A stretch of DNA of 60,952 nucleotides, from the NCBI GenBank assembly GCA_018304105.1, contig JAGVWX010000008.1:1-60952 (forward strand). Direction: 5' to 3'. The position numbers and the translations under genes were made by a program. The notes under the pieces were generated by a model, which did not search any database, was not told where the DNA came from, and saw only the letters and a list, made by a program, of their open reading frames with translations. Below, piece by piece: positions 8,127-16,091 of this stretch. This DNA comes from Candidatus Pacearchaeota archaeon (GTDB taxonomy: Archaea; Nanobdellota; Nanobdellia; Pacearchaeales; GW2011-AR1). Position 1 is the stretch's first letter. Each line of letters begins with the position of its first letter.

Positions 8127-8921
8127 TTACTTAAGTGATCCATTAATTGGATGTACAAAATTTCCTTTTTCATCTTTTGCAAACTTTCCATCGAGCAAAT
8201 GATCGCATTTGAAATTCGTATGGCAGTATACCTTAAAGCCCTGCTTCTTCGCTTCCCTAATAAAACAAATATCATCGCTAAACTGTTTGTCCGTTGCTTC
8301 TGGCAGTCCGTAGCGAATGTTCCAAAAAATTTTCTTGGAAATCAGCATGCATCCAGCCGAAGGATGAACAACTTCCAAAAGCGAATTGCTTTCAATCTCT
8401 TTCTGAGTCAGGTGCCTATTCAAATCCTCATGCGATTTCACGCTTTCAGGAAACTTAACTTGCTTCTTTATAATCTCAAATTCTTCCTCGGTTATTCCCC
8501 TCCAAGCCACAGAAAGAATTTTCATTTCCCCGGAAGAATTAAAATAATTGAAATACAATCCCGAAACAATATCCTTGCTGCATTTCACTAATTCTTCAAT
8601 TATATTTTTTGGGCAAACAACATCCGCGTCGAGAGCAAAAACATAATCATAGCCTTTCTCAACAGCATAATCTAAAATCTTGTTCCTCGAACTAATCAGT
8701 CTTTCCACAGGTTTTTCCGCCAGGGTTTCATCCCAAACAACAATAAAATCTTTTTCTTTTTTTAACTCTTCAAAAAAATCTTTTCCTCGAGAGTTATCAA
8801 CAAGCAAAACATCCGCATTCGGGTAAGTCAAATTCCTGACTCCTTCGATAAATTCATTCAAACAATACTTCATGCCTTCAAAAGTTGGCACTCCAATCAA
8901 AACCCTCGGCCACATTTGCAT
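8127..8921 (-). CDS. GT-A fold glycosyltransferase (family 2-like)
   Basis: The protein has a nucleotide-sugar glycosyltransferase fold: an N-terminal beta strand RVLIGVPTFEG, a VLLVDNS strand, and the metal-binding DAD motif at residues 98-100 (YVFALDADVVCP). At 264 residues with no membrane segment, it is probably a cytoplasmic or peripheral enzyme that adds sugars to envelope glycans or proteins. The start is ATG 8921; a TTG at 8933 and an ATG at 8915 are alternatives. It shares a divergent promoter region with the peptide gene at 8982. Confidence 0.85.
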   Translation of the reverse strand: MQMWPRVLIGVPTFEGMKYCLNEFIEGVRNLTYPNADVLLVDNSRGKDFFEELKKEKDFIVVWDETLAEKPVERLISSRNKILDYAVEKGYDYVFALDADVVCPKNIIEELVKCSKDIVSGLYFNYFNSSGEMKILSVAWRGITEEEFEIIKKQVKFPESVKSHEDLNRHLTQKEIESNSLLEVVHPSAGCMLISKKIFWNIRYGLPEATDKQFSDDICFIREAKKQGFKVYCHTNFKCDHLLDGKFAKDEKGNFVHPINGSLK

Positions 8922-8950
8922 TCTTAACGACAATAAAACTAGTTAATAAA

Positions 8951-8962
8951 AGTTTATATAAT
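8951..8962. promoter_or_regulatory. TATA-like element in a divergent promoter
   Basis: AGTTTATATAAT lies about 25-30 bp before the start at 8982 and about 35 bp before the minus-strand start at 8921. It reads as TATA-like on both strands (ATTATATAAAC on the minus), so one element may serve both genes. Confidence 0.5.
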
Positions 8963-8981
8963 TAAAAGCCCATTAGTGCCT

Positions 8982-9089
8982 ATGCCAAAACAAAAAGAAA
9001 ATATCCTGGTTGCAGATTTAGCTCGGGTAATTGGATTCGCAGCCTTGGGCGTTATTATTTATGGAATAATCAAGGCATTGCTAATGTAA
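8982..9089 (+). CDS. Membrane micro-protein, 35 aa
   Basis: A 35-codon frame starts at ATG 8982 (MPKQKENILVADLARV) with a polar N-terminus and one hydrophobic helix (about residues 14-34). A clear TATA-like box sits about 25 bp upstream, suggesting a leaderless transcript. A further 30-codon frame starts two bases after its stop. No homology is recognised. Confidence 0.55.
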   Translation: MPKQKENILVADLARVIGFAALGVIIYGIIKALLM

Positions 9090-9090
9090 G

Positions 9091-9183
9091 ATGAAAACAA
9101 GCGATAAATTGCAGATATTTTCCCAGCCCCTAAACTTCGCAATATTTCTTTATTTCTCGATTACGTTAATTAAAATAAATTAA
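9091..9183 (+). CDS. Possible membrane micro-protein, 30 aa
   Basis: The frame starts at ATG 9091, one base past the previous stop (MKTSDKLQIFSQPLNF), and encodes one hydrophobic stretch (residues 15-28). Its position argues for translation coupled to the 35-residue gene, but it is short enough to be chance. Confidence 0.25.
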   Translation: MKTSDKLQIFSQPLNFAIFLYFSITLIKIN

Positions 9184-9282
9184 CTCTTTTCTTCTAAAAA
9201 TTTACAATCATAAACTATCTGTTCGCATCTAAACCTGGCTTACTTCCGGTATCTTCGCCATATTGATTTATTCTTATTTCCA

Positions 9283-9439
9283 GCAAATTTAAGCTATTTT
9301 GAAAGAATCTCTGTTGAAAAAACCTAATTATTGGTTTACCATATTGGTTAGGGGCGAGGAGGGGTTTGGGAATGGGTAGACTTTTCACCGAAGGTGAAAT
9401 CCTTGTGGGAATCTCAAACCAACTAAAAGAGTTTCAACA
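9283..9439 (+). repeat. TIR-bearing structured element; otherwise gene-free gap 9184-9486
   Basis: This is the only recognisable content of the roughly 300-bp gap. The copy is bounded by TGTTGAAA (9312-9319) and TTTCAACA (9432-9439). Its left end (AACCTAATTATTGGTTT) matches the element at 28721. A perfect hairpin TTTCACC-GAA-GGTGAAA (9383-9399) is followed by TCCTTGTGGGAATC, shared with the element at 17812. Just before the left end is a copy of GCAAATTTAAGCTATTTT (9283-9300). Confidence 0.7.
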
Positions 9440-9486
9440 AGCTACCTGAAAGAAAACAATTTATACTTCCGTTTTCTTTGATTGGT

Positions 9487-10392
9487 ATGCCAATCAACGC
9501 CCATCCCGATTACCTCAACGCAGAAAAAAAATATCTCGACGCCCAAACCTTAGAAGATAAAATATTTTACCTTGAGGAAATGATAAGCAAAGCTCCAAAA
9601 CATAAGGGCGCTGAAAATCTTCTCAAAGAATTAAGAACTCGTCTGAAAAAATTCAAAGAAAAATCTGAAAAAAGTTCCAAGAAATCAAAAGGAAAAAAAG
9701 GAATTAAAAAAGAAGGATTCCAATTCGTCCTAATCGGCTTTCCAAACTCGGGTAAATCATCTCTCCTCGCAAAATTAACAAATGCCCGCCCTCTAATTGC
9801 CGAACACGCATTTTCAACATTCCAGCCCGAACTCGGCACCTTCGAATTCCAAGGCCTGAAAGCACAAATAATTGACCAGCCCTCTCTGGGAAACGAAAAC
9901 TTTGACATCGGATTGGTAAATAACGCAGATTGCCTTATTTATGTGATTGAAAACTTCGACGAAATAGATAAAATTTCATCGCTGGTTCCAAGGGCAAGAG
10001 GCGAAAAAATTATCGCCTTCAACAAATCAGATATTCTTAATGAAAACGAAAAAAGAAAAGTTCTGGCAACAATAAAATCAAAACGCCTTAACGGTGTTCT
10101 TGTCTCGGCAATAACTGGAGAGAATCTTCTCGAATTAAAACAAAAGCTTTTCAATAAAACGGGCCTAATCCGAATTTACATGAAAGAGCCCGGTAAACCC
10201 GCATCCCCTGTTCCGATGGTTATGCCTCCTGAATCAACCGTCAAAGACGTCGCAGAACGCATTCTCAAAGGCTTCGCAAACAAAGTCAAAGAAACCAAGA
10301 TAACCGGCCCTTCGTCGAAGTTTCCTAATCAGAAAGTTGGCCTCTCGCACAAGCTCAAGGATTTAGACGTTATTGAGTTTCATACGCGATAA
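9487..10392 (+). CDS. DRG/OBG-like GTPase with C-terminal TGS domain
   Basis: This 301-residue protein has a basic helical N-terminus (residues 1-76), then a GTPase domain with G1 GFPNSGKSS (84-92), a G3-like DQPSLG (130-135, unusual versus DxPG) and G4 NKSD (179-182). A TGS domain follows from about 212 to the end. This architecture is that of the developmentally regulated GTP-binding protein (DRG) family, which associates with ribosomes and RNA. The ATG at 9487 was chosen over the upstream TTG at 9478. Confidence 0.9.
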   Translation: MPINAHPDYLNAEKKYLDAQTLEDKIFYLEEMISKAPKHKGAENLLKELRTRLKKFKEKSEKSSKKSKGKKGIKKEGFQFVLIGFPNSGKSSLLAKLTNARPLIAEHAFSTFQPELGTFEFQGLKAQIIDQPSLGNENFDIGLVNNADCLIYVIENFDEIDKISSLVPRARGEKIIAFNKSDILNENEKRKVLATIKSKRLNGVLVSAITGENLLELKQKLFNKTGLIRIYMKEPGKPASPVPMVMPPESTVKDVAERILKGFANKVKETKITGPSSKFPNQKVGLSHKLKDLDVIEFHTR

Positions 10393-10435
10393 ACTAAAAG
10401 ATATTTTTGAACGTAACAATTGACTTAAATTGAGC

Positions 10436-10729
10436 ATGTCTTTTGTAAAAATGGAAATTAACAAAAAACTGATTTTTTTCATTACTTCAGGAATATTTTC
10501 ATTATTGCTAATAAATTTGGGGGTGGCGATAATAAAAAAAGAATTATATATTTCGCTTATCACAATACTTATAGGAGTTACATTGCTATTCCTAACCTAT
10601 TACTTATTTCAAATAAAAATTAACGAAGAAAGAATAAAAGAATTAAGAGAATGGACTGAATCTAAAGAGGAATTATTAAATACGCTAAAGGATATTGTAA
10701 TATTGAAAAAAGTCAGCAAAATAAAATGA
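10436..10729 (+). CDS. Two-helix membrane protein, 97 aa
   Basis: Two hydrophobic segments (about residues 11-28 and 35-54) are followed by a charged, helical, probably coiled-coil tail (KINEERIKELREW...). The start is ATG 10436 or ATG 10451. The stop overlaps the ATG of the next 36-residue gene (ATGA), implying translational coupling. No family is recognised. Confidence 0.6.
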   Translation: MSFVKMEINKKLIFFITSGIFSLLLINLGVAIIKKELYISLITILIGVTLLFLTYYLFQIKINEERIKELREWTESKEELLNTLKDIVILKKVSKIK

Positions 10730-10836
10730 ACAAAAAAGGAAAATTTACATCTGCAGATATGCTCGAGATAATCAAAATAATAGTCATTTTGATAATCGGA
10801 TACATAATAGTTAAAGCTTTACTCGGAATTTCCTAA
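10726..10836 (+). CDS. Prepilin-like membrane micro-protein, 36 aa
   Basis: A 36-residue frame overlaps the preceding stop by four bases. The N-terminus MNKKGKFTSADMLEIIK has the KKG-type class III signal form, followed by a single helix (IIKIIVILIIGYIIVKAL). It resembles the N-terminal part of the larger pilin-like proteins at 29.4-35.7 kb but has no ectodomain. It could be a minimal pilin-like or regulatory peptide; the function is unknown. Confidence 0.55.
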   Translation: MNKKGKFTSADMLEIIKIIVILIIGYIIVKALLGIS

Positions 10837-11478
10837 TTAAATCCAAATCGCATACAACGTAAATATCAACGTCGTTATCGCAAGGACATAATACAAAACT
10901 TTATTCCCGAAATAAATCTGTGTTCCATCTAAATCGCTAAACGGAATCATATTCCAAAAAGCGTAATACGCCGCGAGTTTCGCCAGGACCTCAAAATTCC
11001 CGATGTATCCAACAAGCGAAATCACGAGCAGAACAACAATCGCCGAAGCTCCAATCAAGGCGTTATGCCAGTCAGTCATCTCTGTGTAAGAGTAGTAGCC
11101 AAATCTCTTCGCTGCTCTGTGTTTTAATGCTCTAGTTTCATAAGTCAAAAAAGTTAAGACCATTATCGGAAAACTCGCAAGCAGCCCGAGTATAGCAAAA
11201 AACCCCGGGACAATAATTCCAAAAGGATACTCTTTTTTGAAATGCTGTCCTGGATAAATTCCAAATCTATAGAAGTGCCAAACCCTATGCTTCACGCTCG
11301 CATCAAGCGAATAAGCAAAAGCCTTTCTCAACAGCAACGGCAAAACCACCACAACCATGGACGCAACAAAAATCTGCGTCATGAAAAGCAATTCGCCAGT
11401 AACAATCGAAGGCAATCCGGCTACAATAAACATCAGCAAAACCGCAATAAATATGCTCGCCCATTCTCGTTCAGCCAT
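10837..11478 (-). CDS. Polytopic membrane protein resembling M50 site-2 proteases, catalytic motif absent
   Basis: This 213-residue protein has about five or six membrane segments. Near the C-terminus, WNMIPFSDLDGTQ resembles the NxxPxxPLDG signature of M50 intramembrane metalloproteases, and the order of helices is similar. No HExxH motif is present; the matching region reads DWHNALIGASA. It is therefore either an inactive M50-like protein or a look-alike. It is convergent with the 36-residue gene, the two stops touching. Confidence 0.65.
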   Translation of the reverse strand: MAEREWASIFIAVLLMFIVAGLPSIVTGELLFMTQIFVASMVVVVLPLLLRKAFAYSLDASVKHRVWHFYRFGIYPGQHFKKEYPFGIIVPGFFAILGLLASFPIMVLTFLTYETRALKHRAAKRFGYYSYTEMTDWHNALIGASAIVVLLVISLVGYIGNFEVLAKLAAYYAFWNMIPFSDLDGTQIYFGNKVLYYVLAITTLIFTLYAIWI

Positions 11479-11533
11479 TTGAATTAATCTCCGATGGGAT
11501 TCGAATGAATGAACATCTCTGATCTTCGGCCAT
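11471..11533 (-). CDS. Possible 20-codon leader ORF overlapping the M50-like start
   Basis: The minus-strand ATG at 11533 opens MAEDQRCSFIRIPSEINSNG, whose TGA overlaps the ATG of the M50-like gene by eight bases. A TATA-like ATATAAAC lies about 20-27 bp before this ATG, where a leaderless transcript would begin. It may be a leader peptide, or simply the untranslated leader of the downstream gene. Confidence 0.25.
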   Translation of the reverse strand: MAEDQRCSFIRIPSEINSNG

Positions 11534-11590
11534 CAAAAACCAAATTGTGCAAAGTTTATATGTTTATCTAATATATCTCGAACAAACATA

Positions 11591-11602
11591 AACTATAAAT
11601 AC
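11591..11602 (+). promoter_or_regulatory. TATA box of the PRC-barrel gene
   Basis: AACTATAAATAC lies about 26 bp before the ATG at 11623, a typical archaeal promoter spacing for a leaderless or near-leaderless transcript. Confidence 0.5.
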
Positions 11603-11622
11603 TCAAACTAACAATTTTCAGC

Positions 11623-11922
11623 ATGCTACGAGTAAAAAAGGTCAGCGAAATTGTTGGAAAGAACGTATTCACATCCGACGGTGACTTCTTCGGCCAAATT
11701 GAAGACGTAAACCTTTCAGATAACAAGATTGACGGCTGGAAAATAAAAGTCGGTTCTTCGTTCTTAGCGTCATTCGGCGGCGCCAGGGGAGTCGTAATTC
11801 CTCACCAGTTCGTAAGGGCAATAGGCGACGTAGTCATAATCAACAAAGCGTCCTTGCCTTCAAGGCCTGAAATGGAAATGCCGGCCATGCAGCCTTCCGC
11901 AGAAACCGGTGAAGCTTACTAA
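11623..11922 (+). CDS. Stand-alone PRC-barrel protein, 99 aa
   Basis: Residues 1-75 form a PRC-barrel (VSEIVGKNVFTSDGDFFG...VVIPHQFVRAIGDVVII). It is followed by a short disordered tail with Pro, Met and Ala (EMEMPAMQPSAE). Archaeal PRC-barrel proteins act as small interaction modules, including in RNA metabolism and cell division (CdpB-type). The same fold occurs as the cytoplasmic end of two surface proteins in this window. It has its own promoter. Its exact role is not inferable. Confidence 0.85.
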   Translation: MLRVKKVSEIVGKNVFTSDGDFFGQIEDVNLSDNKIDGWKIKVGSSFLASFGGARGVVIPHQFVRAIGDVVIINKASLPSRPEMEMPAMQPSAETGEAY

Positions 11923-11989
11923 TTTCTAAATTATTTACCAAATTTGAAATGTTATTAGATTATTCTTAATACAGATTCTTGAACCTAAG

Positions 11990-12188
11990 TCGACGTAAGG
12001 ATGGTAGTTTATTATTTTTCTGGCAGCGACGAAATGCGAACGCAGTGAGCTAGAGAATTAAGACTTGCGTCAAGAACTCCGAGCCAAAATTGCAAGTCCT
12101 ATTGGGCGGGAAAGGCTGAGCAGAAACAACAAGCGTAAGCGAAGTTGCAAATTATCAAGACGCCGCCACAAAAACTGGCGTCCTATTT
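11990..12188 (+). repeat. Two tandem class I elements; gene-free gap 11923-12227
   Basis: The first module has GCGAACGCAGTGAGC, the linker GAATTAA, a hairpin GACTTGC...GCAAGTC (12062-12068/12092-12098) and CTATT. It runs directly into GGGCGGG of the second module (12104). That one has an arm CAAC-AAGCGTAAGCGAA-GTTG, the linker AAATTATCAA, a hairpin GACGCC...GGCGTC (12159-12164/12177-12182) and CTATTTC. Different stem sequences between the same linkers show that pairing rather than sequence is kept. Confidence 0.75.
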
Positions 12189-12227
12189 CATAGCAATCTT
12201 TAAATAATATCTTTCTTACTATAAAAC

Positions 12228-12740
12228 ATGGCAGATGCATTCACATATGGTGGACAAACAATCCTATCTCATCCGATTTTCGTTGAGACAATTCTCCCGT
12301 TCTTGCTTATATTCACAATAGTTTTCGCAATCCTCCAGAAATCAAAGGTCCTCGGAGACGGCAAGCGCCAGCTTGATGCAATCACCGCTCTTGCCATCGC
12401 GCTCATCGTTATTTCTTTCGCTCAGGCAGTCGGCATAATCCTGCAGATGATTCCTTTCCTTGCAGTCAGCCTTGTCGTATTGTTAGTCCTCTTCATCCTT
12501 CTCGGCATGTTCTGGAAAGACAGCATACCAAAAGGTTATGAATATTTCCTCGCATCAGTTATCACCGTTGCCGTTGCAGTCGCAATCATGTATTTCACAG
12601 GCGCCTGGGAATGGCTGCTTGACATCCTTTACGGCAGAACCGGCAACGCAGAACTCATCTCGAACACAATATTCATAGTTATAATCGTCGCAGCAGTTAT
12701 CGTCGTCGTCTGGAAAGGCAAGTCCGAAAGCAAGAGTTGA
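12228..12740 (+). CDS. Four-to-five-helix membrane protein (paralogue of 16092-16628)
   Basis: The 170-residue protein is almost entirely hydrophobic helices. The segment FVETILPFLLIFTIVFAILQ matches FFDFVLPFLLIFSIVFGVLS in the 178-residue protein at 16092, so the two are paralogues. A TATA-like CTTTAAATAAT precedes the ATG at 12228 by about 25 bp. Both lie near pilus genes and could be membrane partners of that system, but that is only inference from position. Confidence 0.7.
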   Translation: MADAFTYGGQTILSHPIFVETILPFLLIFTIVFAILQKSKVLGDGKRQLDAITALAIALIVISFAQAVGIILQMIPFLAVSLVVLLVLFILLGMFWKDSIPKGYEYFLASVITVAVAVAIMYFTGAWEWLLDILYGRTGNAELISNTIFIVIIVAAVIVVVWKGKSESKS

Positions 12741-12869
12741 GTTTTCAATAAATTGAAATCGGCCAGTTATAGCACGCCCCTTTTTACCATCCCTAAAAAT
12801 CCCCACAGAATATTACTCCATTAACAAACACTGATAATTGAAGCTAGTTTTATCATCTCTCAAAAACTA

Positions 12870-14072
12870 TCAAGCCAGTTCGCAAATCTTCTCAACTTCT
12901 TTCGCAAAAACCCTTACTTCTTCTTCAGTATTATAAAAATAAAATGAAGCTCTAACCGCGCCGTCCAAATGGTGCGCGTTAAACCACGAGTGAACGCAAA
13001 ACGTCCCGCTCCTCAATGCAATTCCCTTCGAAGCATCAAGCATTTTCGCAACATCATGGCTCTTCATTCCCTTGACATTAAAGGTAAAAATCCCTCCTCG
13101 TTTTTTCCAATCCTTCGGCCCAAGTATCTCAATCTTTTCATTCCCAGACAATAACTCAGTCGCAAGTTTGTTCAGTTTCTCTTCCTGCTTTTCAATTTCC
13201 CTAAATCCAATTCTTTTAAGATACCTGCACGCTTCTCCAAGCCCGATTATTCCGGCATAATTCTGCAAACCCGCCTCAAACTTCTTCGGCAACAGCTCTT
13301 CATCGTATCCTTCATAAGTCGAATCCAAAACTGTTTGCCCTCCAACAATAAACTGATTCATATTATTCAGCAAATCCTTCTTCCCGTACAATACTCCAGT
13401 TCCCGTCGGCCCTAATGCCTTGTGTCCAGAAAAAACAAAGAAATCAACATCCAGCTTTCTAACATCAACTTCTTTATGAGGCACGCTCTGCGCCCCGTCA
13501 ACTAAAACGCTCACTCCGTTTAAATGCGCAACCTTAACGATTTCTCCAATCGGACTCTCAACTCCGTCAAGATTCGAGACATGCACGATAGCAACAAGTC
13601 TCGTCTTTTTCGAAAAGCATTCCTTGAAATTTTTCAAGTTAAACGTTCCGTCCTCATTTCCCTTGCAAATTTTTACAACCACGCCTTGCGATTTCAGCTT
13701 CAGCCACGGAATCAAATTTGAATTATGTTCTTTATCAGAAACAATTATCTCATCTCCAGCTTTCCATTCAATTGCATTCGCCACAAGATTAATTCCTTCC
13801 GTCGCGTTCCTCGTGAAAATAATCCCTTCTGCGCTTCCCGCATTAAGCAGATTCTGCACTTCCATCCTCGCAGCATCAACCTCTTCATCAACTTTCTTCG
13901 ATAGCTTATGAGCGCTCCTTCCAGCACACGCGCTGTACTTGTAATAATATTCGTTCATCTTCTCAACCACTTGCTTCGGTTTCAAGCTCATGCACGCGTT
14001 ATCAAAATAAATCACTCCGCTAGACAAAACAGGAAAATCCTTTCTTATCTTATCAACGTTAAGTCCAAACAT
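12870..14072 (-). CDS. sufS: Cysteine desulfurase (SufS/CsdA-like, PLP class V aminotransferase)
   Basis: It removes sulfur from cysteine for Fe-S cluster or thio-modification pathways. The PLP lysine is K218 in FSGHKALGP, upstream of TGTGVLYG. The catalytic Cys is C359 in LRSGTFCVHSW, a group II-type (RSGxxC) active site. At 400 residues it has the normal length. ATG 14072 gives the typical start (VDKIRKDFPVL). No SufE/SufU or scaffold gene adjoins it here. Confidence 0.93.
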   Translation of the reverse strand: MFGLNVDKIRKDFPVLSSGVIYFDNACMSLKPKQVVEKMNEYYYKYSACAGRSAHKLSKKVDEEVDAARMEVQNLLNAGSAEGIIFTRNATEGINLVANAIEWKAGDEIIVSDKEHNSNLIPWLKLKSQGVVVKICKGNEDGTFNLKNFKECFSKKTRLVAIVHVSNLDGVESPIGEIVKVAHLNGVSVLVDGAQSVPHKEVDVRKLDVDFFVFSGHKALGPTGTGVLYGKKDLLNNMNQFIVGGQTVLDSTYEGYDEELLPKKFEAGLQNYAGIIGLGEACRYLKRIGFREIEKQEEKLNKLATELLSGNEKIEILGPKDWKKRGGIFTFNVKGMKSHDVAKMLDASKGIALRSGTFCVHSWFNAHHLDGAVRASFYFYNTEEEVRVFAKEVEKICELA

Positions 14073-14228
14073 CTTTTATGAAAAAATAAAGAAGTTAAAT
14101 ATCTATCTGTTAGCAAATAAACTTAGCTGAACAGCTTAACATACGATAAAAAGTACGATAAAAAATAATAAATGCCCATTAACAAGACGGTTCAGGGTTG
14201 GTGATTAGATAATTTGCGAGTGAATAAA

Positions 14229-14371
14229 TTTTTTGACGTTAGGCACTGTTCGAAACCATATTGTCTTTATCGAACAGTGCATTGGGTGAGCGCACTACGC
14301 GACGAGTATTTCAATAACACATTTCGCGCGTAGTCGCGAATGGGTGGGTGGGTAAAAACAACGCCAAAAAA
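14229..14371 (+). repeat. Class III structured G-rich element; gene-free gap 14073-14468
   Basis: The outer stem is TTTTTTGACGTT (14229-14240) with AACGCCAAAAAA (14360-14371), one mismatch. The inner stem is a perfect 11-bp GCACTGTTCGA/TCGAACAGTGC (14243-14253/14270-14280). A second arm is CTACGCG/CGCGTAG (14295-14301/14327-14333), and then comes GGGTGGGTGGG (14342-14352). The plan is the same as in the element before radA. The rest of the gap is AT-rich without apparent genes. Confidence 0.75.
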
Positions 14372-14468
14372 TATAAATTAGCAAGCTGGAAATAAACCTA
14401 TCGCCCTTATTGTTCACAAAACCCAAAAGCTTTAAAGAATAAACTCATCAAATTATCAAAGAGGTTAA

Positions 14469-14582
14469 ATGGCCAGAAACGGGCAGATTACATTCTTGCA
14501 AATCCTTCGTTGGTTATTGCTAGCCCTTGCTATTCTGTTCTTCATATGGTTGGCCAAAAATCTAGGATGGCTGAAACTTTAA
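14469..14582 (+). CDS. Prepilin-like membrane micro-protein, 37 aa
   Basis: It starts at ATG 14469 (MARNGQITFLQILRW) with one long hydrophobic helix. The RNG/Q junction resembles a class III signal peptide. It overlaps the next gene by 16 bp, so the two are translated from one message. No ectodomain is present. Confidence 0.5.
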   Translation: MARNGQITFLQILRWLLLALAILFFIWLAKNLGWLKL

Positions 14583-14857
14583 AAGAAACCATCTCAATAA
14601 TCCTCAAAATAATTTTTATTCTAATAATAATTTACGTAGCGTTTCAGGTATTGAAAGCAATTCTCGGCGGAACATGGGCGACTGAAAACATAATAATCGC
14701 AGGCATGGGAATTATTCTAGCAGGAATGTTTGTCATCGTCGGCTTTTTAATAAATCAAGGAAAAGTCTTAGGAATGCTGGAAGAGCGGACAAAAAACATC
14801 GGAAACAGCCTTTCAAATCTAGGAAGCGATTTTAAGAGACATCTTTCTGATAAATAA
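14567..14857 (+). CDS. Two-helix membrane protein, 96 aa
   Basis: The start chosen is ATG 14567 (MAETLKETISIILK), inside the end of the 37-residue gene; an upstream in-frame start would overlap that gene almost entirely. Two hydrophobic segments (about 8-33 and 41-61) are followed by a charged helical C-terminus (LEERTKNIGNSLSNLG). It is convergent with the DsbA-like gene, with no base between the stops. Confidence 0.6.
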   Translation: MAETLKETISIILKIIFILIIIYVAFQVLKAILGGTWATENIIIAGMGIILAGMFVIVGFLINQGKVLGMLEERTKNIGNSLSNLGSDFKRHLSDK

Positions 14858-15787
14858 TTATTGAACCTTCTTCAACTCCCCATTAATAACCGTCTTAAAC
14901 GTCTTAAACGGCTTAGGTCCCACTATCGTCTGCTCGTTCACGAAAAAAGTCGGCGTCCCTTGAACTCCTGCAGCAATAGCCATTTGCTTATCTTTTTCTA
15001 TTTCGTCATTATATGTTCTGTTCTGCATGCAAATACCAAATTGACCAACATTCAAATCCAGTTCAGAAGCAATATTTCCAAATGTCTCGTTTGTAAAGTT
15101 CAGGTTTTGCGCGAACAATTTATTATGATACTCTTCATATTTCCCTTGCTCTTCCGCGCATTTTATTGCCATCGAAGATTCATAACTGTATTCATGTCCT
15201 GGAATAGGATAGTCCACAAATTGCAGATTGACTTTTCCATCATAATAATCCAAAACTTCCCTCACAGTTTCCTCGGCTTTATTCGTATAAGGGCAGACAT
15301 AACATCCAAATTCTATCATCGTCAAACCCGCGTCTTTGTTTCCAATAATCGGCCTGTTCATATCGGGCTTCGGATAAATTATATTTTCATTTCCTGTGAC
15401 TGCTCCAGGAATTCCGCATGTCGCGCTGTTCTGTCCAGTTGGGTCGAGAATGCAGAACTCATCCGAGCTAGGCCCGTTGCAATTCCCGTATTCGATATAA
15501 TTGTAAACCCCGACCGCGCTTGCATAAGTGCTCCAAGCAAACAAGATCAGAAGTATCAAAGAAATTATCTTATAATGTTTGTAAAATACCTTTGCAGTTG
15601 CAGGGGAAAACTTCAGCAACTTTCCCGTTATCTGGCTTTTTATCCTGTCGTCAAGCCCGCTTTTGCACTTCTGGAAAGTAGCAGTTTTAAACAAGCATTC
15701 AAGTGACTCAATCGTCAGCTTTCTATACTTCGCACTAAAAATTCCGAGCACTGCAAAAATCGGCAAAGCTATCCAGCACAAAACCAT
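14858..15787 (-). CDS. Membrane-anchored DsbA-like thiol-disulfide oxidoreductase
   Basis: This 309-residue protein has a hydrophobic N-terminus (3-18), a membrane segment at about 72-95, and an outward thioredoxin-fold DsbA-like domain. That domain has the active site CYVC (C162/C165) and the cis-proline loop GTPTFFV. Extra cysteines (C103, C112, C124) precede it. It probably makes or repairs disulfides in exported proteins such as the Cys-rich pilins and surface proteins encoded downstream. The cytoplasmic N-terminal region (residues 20-70) also has two Cys. A TATA-like TTTTTATAG lies upstream of ATG 15787. Confidence 0.85.
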   Translation of the reverse strand: MVLCWIALPIFAVLGIFSAKYRKLTIESLECLFKTATFQKCKSGLDDRIKSQITGKLLKFSPATAKVFYKHYKIISLILLILFAWSTYASAVGVYNYIEYGNCNGPSSDEFCILDPTGQNSATCGIPGAVTGNENIIYPKPDMNRPIIGNKDAGLTMIEFGCYVCPYTNKAEETVREVLDYYDGKVNLQFVDYPIPGHEYSYESSMAIKCAEEQGKYEEYHNKLFAQNLNFTNETFGNIASELDLNVGQFGICMQNRTYNDEIEKDKQMAIAAGVQGTPTFFVNEQTIVGPKPFKTFKTVINGELKKVQ

Positions 15788-15908
15788 CCTCCCTTAAAAA
15801 TTTCCCACTATAAAAATCTGACTATAACTTCAAATTTTACAAATCAAAAATAATCCAAAAGGTAAAGAGTCACACGCTTGCACGAATCAAGAAGATATTG
15901 ATATAATA

Positions 15909-16023
15909 ATTTCCGGGCGGCGGGATAGAAGCGAACGCAGTGAGCCAGCAAATTTGACTTGCTGGCTGCCTCAATGCGCAAGCATTGACCTCGTCTCTTG
16001 CAAAGCAAGACAAGTCCTATTTT
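15909..16023 (+). repeat. Class I element with GNRA-loop insert; gap 15788-16091
   Basis: GGGCGGCGGG, GCGAACGCAGTGAGC and an AAATT linker lead to the outer stem GACTTG...CAAGTC and the tail CTATTTT. Inside the stem are CAATGC-GCAA-GCATTG (15972-15987), a perfect hairpin with a GNRA-type loop, and CTTGC-AAA-GCAAG. The insert sequence recurs twice at 16743-16793. Confidence 0.7.
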
Positions 16024-16091
16024 AAACAAAAGATAAATCCTTACTAATAGTGCAACGAAACATATTTAAACAATATTCCAATTAGTTAACC

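Noticed and set aside
10837-11478. An active M50 site-2 protease
   Set aside because: No HExxH motif is present, so only fold-level similarity is claimed.
11490-11535. TTCGAATCCCATC on the minus strand, resembling a tRNA T-arm
   Set aside because: The 5' half of the T-stem is absent and no D or anticodon arm can be drawn.
14861-15706. A 281-codon plus-strand frame opposite the DsbA-like gene
   Set aside because: It is antisense to a clear thioredoxin-fold gene and has low-complexity translated sequence.
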